Positions 1 to 11,440 of a stretch of DNA of 64,000 bases are shown here, piece by piece. Position 1 is the stretch's first letter. Every line of letters starts with the position of its first letter. Origin of the DNA: Saccopteryx bilineata (taxonomy: Eukaryota > Chordata > Mammalia > Chiroptera > Emballonuridae). The notes beneath the pieces were generated by a model that worked only from the letters and a program-made list of their open reading frames with translations, did not search any database and had not been told where the DNA came from. A program made the translations under genes and the position numbers. Location: assembly GCF_036850765.1 (NCBI RefSeq), contig NC_089495.1, forward strand, positions 209,672,347-209,736,346. The letters are read 5' to 3'.

Positions 1-383
1 GCGGCCGAGTCCCACCTCGCTCGCATCCCGGGACTTGGGGCCGCCGGGGGCTGGGCACCAGCCCTTCCTCGCCCACCGCCCGCAGTCCCGGCCGGGAACG
101 CTGCGTCCCGCCCTCCCCGGGGGGTGAGGCGGGGTGGGGACGCGCAGCTCCCCGGCGGAGCCGGGATCCTGTTCCGTTCCCCGAAATGTGGAACCGGAGA
201 GGCGGGGCGCGACGCAGGGGCTTTGGTCGGTACCTAAGCTCCCCCCGGCCCGGGACGCTCCGGGCCGAGTCGGGCTGGAGTTGCGGAGTCCGAACCCGGG
301 TACGCCCGGCGCGGGGCCCCAGGACCGCGTCCTCCGGTCCCGCCCCGCCCGCGGCGACCTGCCTTCCCCCCGCCCGCACTCAC
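1..383 (-). other. LAMA5: LAMA5 intron 1, 5' part
   Basis: GC- and CpG-rich sequence downstream of the LAMA5 exon 1 donor. No second exon is visible before the window edge. The open frames here are shadows created by high GC. Confidence 0.85.
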
Positions 384-644
384 CTGGATGGTCTGGTTGG
401 GGTCCCCGCCGGCCACGGGGCCGCCCACCAGCTTGCAGTAGAGGTCCTCGGTGGGGCGCGGGGCGCCGCGCGCCGGGGCCTCCTCGCCGCAGGTGGCGGA
501 GGCGGCGATGCGGGCCCCCTCGGCCAGATTGAAGTAGGGGGGGTGCAGGCTGAAGTCGCCGTCCGCCGCCGCGCGCGCCGCGCCCAGGAGCGCCAGCCCG
601 ACCAGCAGCAGCGGCGGCAGCAGCGCGGGGCGCGACCTCGCCAT
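384..644 (-). CDS. LAMA5: LAMA5, first coding exon (laminin subunit alpha-5)
   Basis: Start ATG at 644 on the minus strand; 87 codons ending in CAG at 384, followed by a consensus donor (GTGAGT at 383-378), phase 0. Residues 1-25 form a signal peptide with a leucine-rich core ending GAARA. From residue 31 the sequence is the start of the laminin N-terminal (LN) domain, with [17 protein letters not shown] and the [11 protein letters not shown] stretch, which I recognise as laminin alpha-5. The protein is a secreted basement-membrane subunit of laminins 511 and 521. Only exon 1 is present; the other exons lie beyond the left edge. Gene order with RPS21, CABLES2 and RBBP8NL supports the call. 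Confidence 0.95.
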
Positions 645-1330
645 CTCCCAGGTCCCGGCCGCGCTCTCCGCGCTCTCCGCGCTCGGGGACTGTGCGCTGC
701 GGGAGTCCCGCCGGGTGTGAGCGCGGGGCCGGCCGGCTCGCTCCGCCCGCGGACGTCAGGCCCCGCCCCGCCCGTCCGGGCGCCCGAGCCCCGCGCCCCG
801 GGGACGGGGAGGGGGTGGGGGAGGGGGAGAGGCGGCCGGCGGCTTTAACCCTTCGGACCCCGACCGGCCAGCCTCCGGAAGGGGCACCTGCTGGCCCCGG
901 GCCAGGCCGTGGGAACCCGGAGCCGCCGCAGGGCGTGGCTCGGGTCCCCGGAGGCACCCCCGCGCCCCTTGGCCACCCCCGGTCCTCGGCGCGCTCGCCC
1001 GGCTTGTCCCAGCCTAGAGGCTCCCTCTTTGTTTCCATAACTTCGGGCACCTCTCGGCGGCCGAGCGCCCCCGGCGGCTCGGGCGCAGGCACGGCGGCCG
1101 GGAGTCGGGCACACTTGCCGGGCGTCCAGCCTGGGGTTCTGTCCATCAACGACCCAGAGCATCCTCCCCTGTACCGCCCCGAACCCACGTCGTCCTGAGC
1201 GACCGCCGCGCGGGGTCCTGGGCATTGGGGCTACCCCACCCCCCGACTTGGACGGGGTGCCCTCCGGAGACCCCCGCATAACCTCACCCCCTCCCCAGGC
1301 CGGTTTTTGGTTTTATTCCCTCACAGCGCC
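645..1330 (-). promoter_or_regulatory. LAMA5 5'UTR and CpG-island promoter
   Basis: Sequence immediately upstream of the LAMA5 start codon, very rich in G+C and CpG with several GC-box-like runs (for example near 760-835). No TATA box was seen in the first 200 bases. The transcription start cannot be fixed from sequence alone. Confidence 0.7.
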
Positions 1331-3464
1331 CCCATGTCTGCCCAGTCCTGCAGGTGTGCGAGAAGGTGCCCTCCGCCCGTGTGAGTGGCCGTGGGTGCGG
1401 GCCCCGGAGGGAATACCATCTCAGGGGATCAGGGAAACCCGAATTGGGGATCCCCTGCTTCCCTGGGGCGACCAGTCAGTCATAAATTACCCTTTCTCCG
1501 GTTTGGTTTAAAAATACTCTGAAACAGGGAAATGGACCAGGTGGGACTGGACCCCGTGCCCACTTGTGGGGCCCCACACAGCGAAAGAAGGGTGTTCAAG
1601 GTCTGGGGGGTGCCAGGAAGACTGATTGTGGAGGTCTTGTATTGAGCACCTGCTGTGTGTGGGGGTGAGCCCACCCTTGAGCCAGGCGGTGCCTGTGCTT
1701 GGGGGGCAGTGTGGACCCCAATCCATCCTCCCGGCTGAACCCTCCTGCTCAGGGCCACTCCCCTGCAAGGCCGCCGCTGGGGGACGCCCAGGAAATGGGA
1801 CAAAACCTAGAGCTCCGGTTCTGTCCCAGCTGTTTCTGGGTTTGGGAGGCTTCTGGCCCAAATCAGCCCCGAGGGAGGCCCGAGGCAGTGGGGATGGGGC
1901 CCGAGGCGGTGGGGATGGGCCCCGCAGCTGCTGGGCTGGCAGCTTCCCCCCCTTCCTCTGAACCAGGCCAGTCCGGTCTCTGTCCCACACGGGACCCCCC
2001 TGGACAGTCCTGGGGGCGGGACGAGCTCGTGGGGCCTCATCCAGCTGGTCCTGGCGGGGGTCCCGCACCAGCAGCTGCTCGAGGGAGCTCGCACCACCAC
2101 CGTCTGTGTCCTCCTGGCTGCCCCTGGCCCCCGGCAAACCCTGAACCTCTCGGGGCTGGGCGGCCTTTCTCTCTCTTCAGAGTTGGGGATGGGGATGACC
2201 CTCCCTAACTCCGTAAGGCTCTAACTGCACTTTTAGTTCTTTCACCTGGGGGGGGGAGAAGATGCGGCCCCCTCTACCGGAGCAGCTCCGCGTGGGGGAG
2301 GGCCGGCTCAGAGGGTGGGCAGGGGCAGGAGACGGAGGAATCCGGAGTCACCAGACAGACCGGCTCGGAAGCTGATTTACGATCTCTTCTTGCAGAGGAT
2401 AGCGGCCTCTGAGCGGTAGCAGCACCGGGTGGGGGATTTGACCCGCCCAGCCCTCCTACCCTGAGGTGGACCCCACCACACACATGTCCCGCCCACCACA
2501 GCATACACTCCGGCCCTGGCATCCCCTGGACAGCTGGGAGCCCTGGCATTCCGGGGGCTGGGGACTGGGAACCCTCCCCTTGATCTAGGCAGGCCCCCCT
2601 CAAGGTCCCCCCTGGAGGAGTCAGGGGTGGGGAGACCGAGGTGGTGGGTGGGCACCCTTAGAGCCCCCTAGAGGCCGGGCCTCCGCTGCCCAAGGGCACA
2701 GAGCAGGCGGCAGGAGGGGCGGCTGCCCGAGAATGCGCTGAGTCAGCGGGAGCACCCAGCTGGAGGAGGGGTAACCACAGACAGCTGCCCAGGGAGCAAG
2801 TGGTGGCCAGTAGGGTGGAGTGGGGGCCCGAGGAGAATTTGGTACCCATCCTCTGCCCCCCCCATATGCCAGGCAGGGGACAGTATGAAGAATGAGAGGA
2901 GGGTTTGAGGGAGGTGAGCTGGGCAGGGGAGGGGAGGTCCATCTCTGCCCACTGCCATCCCTGCTGCCCAAGTCATCTCCAAGTGGCCCAGCGAGTGTGT
3001 CTCCTGCCTTCCTCGGACTCCTGGGCCACCCAGCCACCTTTCCTACTTAAAAATGGGGAAACTGAGGCCAAAAGGCCCAGGGGCGAGTCAAGAGCACAAA
3101 GTTAGCAAGGGGGAGGGAGCTGGTCCGTCGTTTACTGCCTTCCCCCACATTACTGGGCACCCTTCTCAAATCGTGCAGCCCAGTGTTCTGTCCTGAATTC
3201 CTGGTGGGGGTGGGCACACCCAGTCCTGGCGTGTGGGTGCCCCAAGGAGTCCCATCTGCTTCCCCCTTACCCCACTGCAGAACATCCCTGGGAGCCCCTG
3301 CTGCCCCATCTGCGCGTGGGGCAGGTGTGGGGACCTGCGGGCCAGGCACAGGCGCACCTGTCTCCACCAGAGGCTCTCCAGGAAGCAGCTGCACGGGGCG
3401 TCTGTCCACTTGCTCCACACTCACTGCCTCCCTGTGCTTGCCACCAGCAACAAGTGACTCTGCG
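1331..3464. other. Intergenic, no gene recognised
   Basis: GC-rich single-copy sequence between LAMA5 and RPS21. Several short open frames exist on both strands, but none shows a domain, plausible splice pairing or family similarity that I recognise. Confidence 0.6.
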
Positions 3465-3835
3465 GGCCTGCACCCGGGGCCCTGCAGCACGGCCTGAGTG
3501 GGGGGCCTGCACCCGGGGCCCTGCAGCACGGCCTGAGTGGGGGGCCTGCACCCGGGGCCCTGCAGCACGGCCTGAGTGGGGGGCCTGCACCCGGGGCCCT
3601 GCAGCACGGCCTGAGTGGGGGGCCTGCAGCAAGGCCTGAGTGGGGGGCCTGCACCCGGGGCCCTGCAGCACGGCCTGAGTGGGGGGCCTGCACCCGGGGC
3701 TCTGCAGCACGGCCTGAGTGGGGGGCCTGCACCCGGGGCCCTGCAGCACGGCCTGAGTGGGGGGCCTGCAGCACGGCCTGAGTGGGGGGCCTGCCCCCGG
3801 GGCCCTGCAGCACGGCCTGAGTGGGGGGCCTGCAG
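3465..3835. repeat. 39-bp minisatellite
   Basis: About nine tandem units with a period of 39 bases, measured from successive CCTGCACCCGG words at 3467, 3506 and 3545. The unit contains CCTGCACCCGGGGCCCTGCA and CGGCCTGAGTGGGGG. Some units are shortened by about 12 bases. The multi-frame open frames across it are products of the repeat. Confidence 0.95.
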
Positions 3836-5455
3836 CTTGCCGGCGCATATTTCTCTCAGGAACAGAGGGCAGGGAGCTAGTGCTGTGGTCTAAAGCAGTG
3901 GGGGCCGTCCCCCTTCCTGGTGCCCTTCCAGGGAACCCAGAGGGTGAGCACATCTCTGCACCGGGCGTGGGGCAGAGAAGCTGGGAGGAGGCCAGGGCCG
4001 ATTGGGTGGCTGCTGGAAGGCGAGCCCAGTCTGTGGGAGGAGGGCCGCACCAGCTGGGCGCCCTGAGAACTCGCAGCTGGAGGCAGCCTCATCAGGAGGC
4101 TGTCAACCCAGCAGGACAGAGCTCTGGCTTCTGTGGCTTCTGTTGGCCGTGCTCAGCCCGGAGCCCTCCCATGAGCCTCAGCAGGCCCAGTGCACTGTGG
4201 GAGGCAGCCCAGCACCTGGGGGCTCGGGGGCAGGGCCGGTGGGCAGAGGATCAGCCTGGAGAACCAGCAGGAGGCTCAGAGCAGCAGCGGGACCCCTCCC
4301 CAGGCCAGGAGCACCCAGCGGACTGCCATCTGTCCCCCTTGCCTGGGGGCTGCTGTCCCTGTGTTTTTAGCACGAGGAGGGACCAGGGACAGGCCCCTTG
4401 TTGCTCTGAAAGAACTGGTGTCCTCCTGTCCCTGCTGCAGCCCCCAACCAGGCCACCGCTGGGCTTGACCCACACACGGTCTGGCCAAGGCCCGGCCTCC
4501 GACCCCTGTGTGCCCAGCTCATAGGCCACACTCCCCAGGGTGCCCACTGCAGACCTGAGCCTCGGGCACCCTGATGGCAGGGAGGTGGTCTGGTCTGCAC
4601 ACAGAGGGGCACAGGCAGGCTTAGGTGTGCCCAGGGGCCAGAGGCTGGGGCTGGCCGGCCCTGCCCGGGTCCTGGGCTCTCCGCAAAGGTTTCCCAAAAC
4701 GACCTTCCCCAGCTTGCTTCCCAACGAGCACCGTGGACGGGCCGGCTGGGCCCCTGAGATGCCCAGAAGTACGGGGCTCTCCATGGCGTGACCAGCCTGA
4801 TATCCATCCATCTGGGCTCCAGGAGTCCCGAGGGCAGGGTCCAGCTGAGACACCCTTCTCCCACTGCCTCAGTGTCCTCAGCCGAGAATACGAGAGTTTT
4901 CTCCTCCCCTGGCTGACGTGGGGACTCCAGTTTTGTAAAGTGGGCCATGAGGTGGCAGCAATCAGAAGTCCCCATTGTCAGAGGCTGTCCCTTGCCGGAA
5001 CCCTTACGATAACAGCTCCTGGGGCTGAGGGCCTGCCCCGCCGGGCGCCTTTCCCCCCCCCAGGCAAACAGGGCTCCTGCTTGTCTTCAGATGAAAGCCA
5101 GGCCCCTCTCCCTGCAGCCCAGCTATGCACCCCCCTTCCGGTCAGTCTGCTCCCTAGGATCCTCTGGCCCTCCCCGCCCCCCTCTCCCTGAGAGTGAGCC
5201 TGGCTACCCCCACCCTGAACACAATAGAACCTCTGCCCCTCCCCCCCCACACACCGTGACGTAGGAAATGTCCAAACCTGTAAAGAACTTTTCAATTCGA
5301 GCCAAACTGATGACACGGCCAGGAAGCAGGATCTCAAATGCTTCCCAGAAATGACAGTTTTGCGGCTTCTTTTATGCCTGTGGCATCGAGGAGAGACCGA
5401 GGAACTTGCAGGGAGGTGGGAAAAAGCCAGGTGGGGGTGGGAGCAGAGGGTGGTT
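3836..5455. other. Intergenic, no gene recognised
   Basis: Unique GC-rich sequence. Open frames on both strands lack recognisable domains, and I see no supported exon. Confidence 0.55.
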
Positions 5456-5776
5456 CAGAGTGGTGCTTTTTAATTTAGACAGAGAGAGAGGACAGACAGG
5501 AAGAAAGATGAGAAGCATCAATTCTTTGTTGCGGCACCTTAGTTGTTCATTGCTTGCTTCCTCATACATGCCTTGATGGAAGGGGGGCTACAGCAGAGCC
5601 AGTGACCCCTTGTTCAAGCCAGTGACCTTGGGCTTCAAGCCAGCGACCAGGGGGTTATGTCTATGAGCCTACACTCAATCTGGCAACCTTGGAGTTTCGA
5701 ACCTGGGTCCTCTGCGTCCCAGTCCGATGCTCTGTCCACTGCGTCACCGCCTGGTCAGGCCAGAGAGGTCCTTTTT
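5456..5776 (-). mobile_element. tRNA-derived bat SINE with target-site duplication
   Basis: The tRNA-like head is at the right end in reverse orientation (minus-strand reading GCCTGACCAGGCGGTGACGC, then a GGTTCGAA-type B box). Left and right target-site copies are CAGAGTGGTGCTTTTT (5456-5471) and CAGAGAGGTCCTTTTT (5761-5776), 14 of 16 identical. The element body is 5472-5760. The family resembles Ves-type bat SINEs; the name is from memory. Confidence 0.85.
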
Positions 5777-5804
5777 GAGCCACTGGTCCAGGGTCACAGC
5801 TTGT

Positions 5805-5972
5805 GTTGCAGCTTGTGACCACTACAGCACAAACAGGGTCAGGTCCCAGGAGCTGCAGGCCCAAAGCTGGTCAGGGGGGTCAGGGCTAATCTGGCCCTCG
5901 AAGGCACTGGGGCCCAGGAGGCCAGGGCGGGGGGCAGACAGAGGCACTGCAGGCGGGCTCGCTCACCCAAAG
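5805..5972 (+). repeat. Left arm of an inverted duplication
   Basis: This 168-base segment is the reverse complement of 7183-7349 with roughly 95% identity by eye. Landmarks are CAGGCCCAAAGCTGG here and CCAGCTTTGGGCCTG in the other arm. It lies between the SINE target site and the hAT element. Confidence 0.9.
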
Positions 5973-6057
5973 TCCGTCCCTACCAGATTGCGGACGGCCC
6001 ACTAGCGGTTAACTCTTTTGCAGCACAGGTCTGTGGACCAGCGGCTGAAAACCATTG

Positions 6058-6257
6058 GTTTAGACCAGGGGTCCCCAAACTACGGCTCGCGGGCCACATG
6101 TGGCCCCCTGAGGCCGTTTATCCGGCCCCCGCTGCACTTCCGGAAGGGGCATCTCTTTCATTGGTGGTCAGTGAGAGGAGCATAGTTCCCATTGAAATAC
6201 TGGTCAGTTTGTTGATTTAAATTTACTTGTTCTTTATTTTAAATATTGTATTTGTTC

Positions 6258-6294
<37 letters not shown>

Positions 6295-6421
6295 AAAATA
6301 AGATATGTGCAGTGTGCATAGGGATTTGTTCATAGTTTTTTTTATAGTCCGGCCCTCCAATGGTCTGAGGGACAGTGAACTGGCCCCCTGTGTAAAAAGT
6401 TTGGGGACCCCTGGTTTAGAG
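6058..6421. mobile_element. Non-autonomous hAT-type MITE, copy 1
   Basis: The element spans 6066-6413. It begins CAGGGGTCCCCAAACT and ends AGTTTGGGGACCCCTG, so the terminal inverted repeats are near perfect. It is flanked by 8-base duplications GTTTAGAC (6058-6065) and GTTTAGAG (6414-6421), the length expected of hAT transposition. The interior has a poly-T run near 6260-6290 and no coding capacity. A second copy lies at 60280-60610 in the opposite orientation. Confidence 0.92.
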
Positions 6422-7182
6422 CATGGGCTCTAAGCGAGGCTCACGCTTTAGAACAAGGGGCCAAAGGGGCATTTCAGTGTGTTAACCCATGTGCACAGGG
6501 CCCATGGGTAGGGCTGGCTTAAGGCAAAGAGAAACCTTTAAAGCCAGTGGAGCGACTACTGCCACACCTGCCCATCGAGGGACTTACGATCGGCTTACCC
6601 CGGGGGGTTACCTCCTGTAGACCCCCTTTTTGGGTCCATACCCCTTTGTCTGGCCACCGACAGGCACCCCCCCAGAGAGCCTCCCATCTCCACAACGCCT
6701 CTGCCAGAGCAAAGAGAGGGCTGGTCCCACCACGGCCCCAGACCCCACCCTCGAGGGGAATCCCTCAGGTCACCTGCCAGCACCTCGCTGGGGTGTGCAG
6801 TCAGGGGCCCAGGCCTCCTGATTCCAGATCTGTCAGGAACACATGGGACAGTCCCCCACATGTTACTGTGTGTCCACAGCGGTACCCCCCCCACCTGGTC
6901 CTCACCACTCCCTGCTCCATATCCCAGCCCTGGGGACCCCCTCCCCCCACTCCAGCTCTAGCCTAGGCCTGGCGTGTAGCTCCCTCCTCCCCCACAGGAC
7001 CCAGGCTCCTGCAGGCCCCTTCCCCCGCCTGGTCCTTGGGGGCCTGGCCAAGCTCTGGTTCTCATGGGGGGCAGGGTAGAGGCTCTGCAGCTTCTCCAAG
7101 AGGTGCCCACAGACAGCCTTATATGGCCAGAAGGCCTCCAAGCCCAGGAGGAATCTGATCTCCCAGGAAGGGCAGGGATGGG
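6422..7182. other. Intergenic, no gene recognised
   Basis: Unique sequence between the hAT element and the right arm of the inverted duplication. No exon or RNA gene is supported. Confidence 0.5.
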
Positions 7183-7349
7183 CTTTGGGTGAGCGAGCCC
7201 GCCTGCAGTGCCTCTGTCTGCCCCCCGCCCCAGCCTCCTGGGCCCCAGTGCCTTCGAGGGCCAGATTAGCCCTGACCCCCTGGCCAGCTTTGGGCCTGCA
7301 GCTCCTGGCACCTGACCCTGTTTGGGCTGTCATGGTCACAAGCTGCAAC
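7183..7349 (-). repeat. Right arm of an inverted duplication
   Basis: Reverse-complement partner of 5805-5972. The differences seen are about seven substitutions and one single-base indel. The arms are about 1.2 kb apart and enclose the hAT element. Confidence 0.9.
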
Positions 7350-7635
7350 TCGAGGTCAGCCTGCCCCTCCCGGAAACACACGAACCACGCAAATGCTCAG
7401 TAGGTGTGGCCCTCCTGCTCTCCACTGGCCGGAGTCCAGCAGCCCCTGCGTTACACCGTGACGAGCCAGAACACTAGCCCTCAGCACGTCGCCTCCCCTC
7501 CTGGTCCAGCCTGGCCGTGGCTCCTTCCTCAGAGTAGCACCAGGGTCCTGGCTGGCCCAGGGCTCTGGCTGGGCCTCCACTGCCCCCGTGTGCCACATTG
7601 CCCCAGCCCCCACCCTCCATCTCTCCTTCTGCTCT

Positions 7636-7720
7636 GATTCTCTCTCTCTCTCTCTCTCTCTGTCTCCCCCTCTCTCTCATCTCTCCTGCTGTCTCTGTCT
7701 GTCTGTCCCCACTGCTGCCC
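7636..7720. repeat. CT-rich simple repeat
   Basis: Pyrimidine-rich tract of CTCTCT and CTGTCT words with few interruptions. Confidence 0.85.
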
Positions 7721-8029
7721 TGCCTTAGCAATGCTCTGCCCCTTGGGCAGGCCTGGGGCCCCCCAACCCCCACGACTGGCCTCTGTGCACCTATGTCTCC
7801 TAGCGTTTGGAGAAGGGACTTGTCCCCGACGAGGGCAACATCACGGTCACAGGGCCACTTCCTGCCAGGCTTGCCCAGGAGAGGTGTGAATGTGTGTCTG
7901 CACAAAACCTGACGATCACTTCACGCAGTACCATCTCTAACAACCAGAGTGGAAGGAGCGTAAAGGCCCAACGCGGGCGAGAGGGTGGGCGCATGGAGTG
8001 GACTATTAGCCATCAAGAGGCAGCGCTGC

Positions 8030-8297
8030 CACACCTGCTCCGACACACACACACACACACACACACCTGCTCCGACACACACACACACACACACACCTGC
8101 TCCGACACACACACACACACACCTGCTCCGACACACACACACACACACACACAGAACACACACACACACACACACACCTGCTCCGACACACACACACACA
8201 CACACACAGAACACACACACACACACAGAACACACACACACACACACACCTGCTCCGACACACACACACACACACACACAGAACACACACACACACA
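8030..8297. repeat. Compound (CA)n microsatellite
   Basis: Alternating CA tracts are interrupted regularly by CTGCTCCGA and by single GAA steps, so the array is a minisatellite of CA-plus-spacer units. Apparent Cys/Val or Thr/His proteins across it are repeat translations. Confidence 0.95.
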
Positions 8298-10815
8298 TGC
8301 TGAGGGAGGCTGGTTCCTACAGGAGGCCGTCCTGCGACCTCTCCCAGGTGTGGAGAGGGAGGCTCAGCTGGGCTGACCCCCACCTGGGACGGGACTGTGG
8401 ATGCTGAGTGGGGCCTTAGGCGGAAGTGAGTGGTGCCCTAGGGCCTTCAGGTGGAGATGGTCATCTCAGGGTGCCTGGGGGGGACCACCCACACAGCTAG
8501 CTGATGCTCACCAGCTGGTCCCTGCTTCCTGTGACCGACCAGACCAACCGGGAGGCGTGGGCCTGTGTTTAGGGCCACAGGGAACCCAAGACAGCCAGCC
8601 CTACACAGGGGACTGACTCAGCCTGGAGCACCAGGTGCCCTCTGCGGGGTCTGGATGCAGAAATGGCTGAGTCATGGCCCTCTCCCGCCCTGTCTTTGGG
8701 GAGCTCCACCCACCAGGCCCCTGGTCACCTGAATCCTGACAGTGAAAGCCACCCATGTCCCAGGAGGCCTGACTGGGGGAACCCCTGTCACCAGTGCTTC
8801 CAATACAAGTAACACCCTAATCACTTCTATCTACAGTCACCCCAATTTCATAAAAGGCTCGAGAATACCAGAAAGGTGGGGGAAGGCAGGGAGGTTCAGC
8901 TAGGCTGGGCTGGCCTGGGGGGCTTCTGATCCTGCCGGGTGACCCCCTCCAGATTCACCACCCCCTGGGGGAGGGCATGGGCTCAGCTCCAGGCTTCTGT
9001 TTGCCTCAAGTTTCAACATTTACAAAACATCGGTCCCAGACTCTTCTGGGGAGATACTTCCTAGGGGAATGTAAACATGTAGACACATGGAGGCCTTCTC
9101 CCAGGCCTGGTGTGTGTGTGTGTGTGTGGGGGTGTCTGGGGTCTAAAATCGGAGAGCTCCCAGCTCCCCCAGGCTCACTGTGTGACCTCCAGTCAGAGGC
9201 ACGGCCTCCCTGGGTCCCCGAGCAAGTGGGCTGTTGTTTCCGCCTTGCCTCCACCACCTATGTGACTTGGGCTCGTTGGCCACCCGCTGCTCTGTGCCCA
9301 ACACCCAGTGCCCTCCTGCCTGGGCTGGGCCAGCACTTGACATGGTACGCCTCTTACTGTGATGCTCCCAGAGCAGAGTATGGACGGACAGGGTGACCGA
9401 GGGTCAGAGAGGCTGTGACCCTGTGGACGGATGGCCATCCAGGGCTGGTAAGTCCCGGCCTTATCTGCAAGGCGCTCCTCCCCCATCCAGAAAGCTTTGC
9501 TGGTGGCTGGACATGCACCCACATGCTCTAGACCAAAGGCTGACCCTGAGTGTCCTCAGCCAGGTCCTTGGGCTCTGGTTCCAGGAATCGGGGCCATCTG
9601 GTACCACAGGGGGCTGACGCAGCCTGCCTTTTCTGTTTGCACCAGGAATGTGCTGCGCCCCTCACCCCAGGGGGTGGGGGCCAACGTGGCAGAGGCTGCT
9701 GGGAGCTGGACGCTGGGGGAGGGGGTGGTGCGGAGGCACCAGGCCCCACCTGCCCCACCGCCACTCCCAGTCTCCCTCTCAGGGCTGGTCACTGCATGAC
9801 AATGTCACCTCCTCAGAGAGGCCTTCAGCTGGGTCATCGCCCTTCGAAGCCTCAGAGCAGGCACCACTGGCGATCTGGGCCGATGCCTCCCTGCAGGGCT
9901 GTCCTGGGCACTGTGGGGTGTTGCACACCATCCCTGGCCTCCACCCACTGTCCCCTTCCTGAGCTGTGACAGCTGAGCATTGCTGTGTATCCTGGGGGAA
10001 CTGCCCCCGGGTGAGACCTGCTGCCCTAGACTCTCCTGAGGTGTGTACTGTCCTCTGCCCCAGGCTGTGAGCACCTTGGGGACAGGGGCCTGGTGCCACA
10101 CCGCCATCTGCCCACAGCTATCTGCGTAAGGCCACCCCAGGTGGAGGAGCAATGGCACTGCGGGCTGGGCCGTGTGGATGTCCCAGCACCTGCAGAGCTG
10201 GTGGGGAGGGGAGAGGCCACCTGGAGCCAGAGGAGCTGGGCAGGGTGGGGCCAGCCAGACAAGCCCGGCCAGGCCCGCTCACCTGGGGCAGGAACTTGGG
10301 TGCATACCTTTGCCTCTGGGTGTGTTTCAGCAGCTGCTGACACCCAGCTGGCTTGGTGCTTGGATGGGGCCCAGAGAGCAGGCTTTGTCACCACCAGCCT
10401 GTAGCCTGAGGAATGGGGCCGCCTACCCCTCTAGTCTCTGTTCTGAGAGTCACCAGGGATGGGGGGGGACATGATGGGGCTGCCAAACCTCTGCTTCTGA
10501 ATGTGCCAGCCTGAAGTTCCACCCTTAACCCTCCTCGCAGCTCAGCACTGGACATGGGGTCCTCTCCTGCATCTCCCCCCGCCCCCAGCACTGTGATTCT
10601 GGGGAGCGACTTCCTCTCTCTCAGCCTCAGTTTCTGCTCTGTAAAACGGGCTCATTAACTACTTCCTCACCAGGTGCCAGGGCCAGGCCTGCAGTCACGA
10701 CCCTCCTGGGGCCCCTGGGCACCTCATTCCTATGAGCCCTGTGTCCTGGGGCTCCCTCACCTGGTGCGGTGGCCACTTGCTGACTAGCAACGCTGTGTAC
10801 TCCTCCATGGGCAGA
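8298..10815. other. Intergenic, no gene recognised
   Basis: Mostly unique sequence with a short (TG)n run near 9112-9128. Short open frames are present on both strands without domains or consistent splice structure. Confidence 0.5.
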
Positions 10816-11440
10816 TGAAATGTATTATGCTCACTTTGTTAAAGAGGCCGTTGCCCAGGTGATATTAATGTGTGTTGAGAATTGTAGCCTGAGGCTTGGT
10901 TTTGGGATTAAGCCTGTCCCACCCTTTTTGGTGTGAGGTGGTACAATCCTATCATGCCTCAGAGAAGTGATTTTGTATTAGAGACTTCCCCATTATGTAT
11001 ATTGGATTAAGGGTTTGGATTTCTACACTATAAAATGGGAACGGAGCGGGAGTTTGCTCTCTTGGTTCCTGAGGTTAGCATGAGAGAGCAGAGAGAATAG
11101 AGCCAGCAGCGGGAGGAGGCCACGTGGAGAAGGCCAGGAAAAGCAGCCAAGATGGCGGAGTACTGAGTGAGATGCCAGTTTGTACAGAGTTTGTATCTGG
11201 GATAAGGAAGGAAACGGGGAACTGAGGAGAATAAGGCTGTTGAGCTAGAAACCTTTGATTCTAGGAAACTCGGATAAATCAGTAGCTTTGTGAGCACTGA
11301 ATGTGAGTGGGTTTTGGAGCCCAGTGTGTGTTTTTACTTGCCTGCCGGGTGCAAGCTAGGATTAAAGACTATGGCCCACCAGTTTTTGGCTCCGCTGTTT
11401 CTTTGCCGACTGTCCGAATCCAATGCGAACCTGCATGGGC
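10816..11440 (+). mobile_element. Solo LTR of an endogenous retrovirus
   Basis: A block of less GC-rich sequence with LTR architecture on the plus strand: TATAAAA at 11029-11035, a YY1-like AAGATGGCGG at 11149-11158, then ATTAAA at 11361-11366 as a probable polyadenylation signal and a short U5. No gag, pol or env sequence follows, so it is a solo LTR. The boundaries are approximate; an ATGGGC word occurs just outside both ends and may be the target duplication, but the ends do not show a clean TG...CA. Confidence 0.7.
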
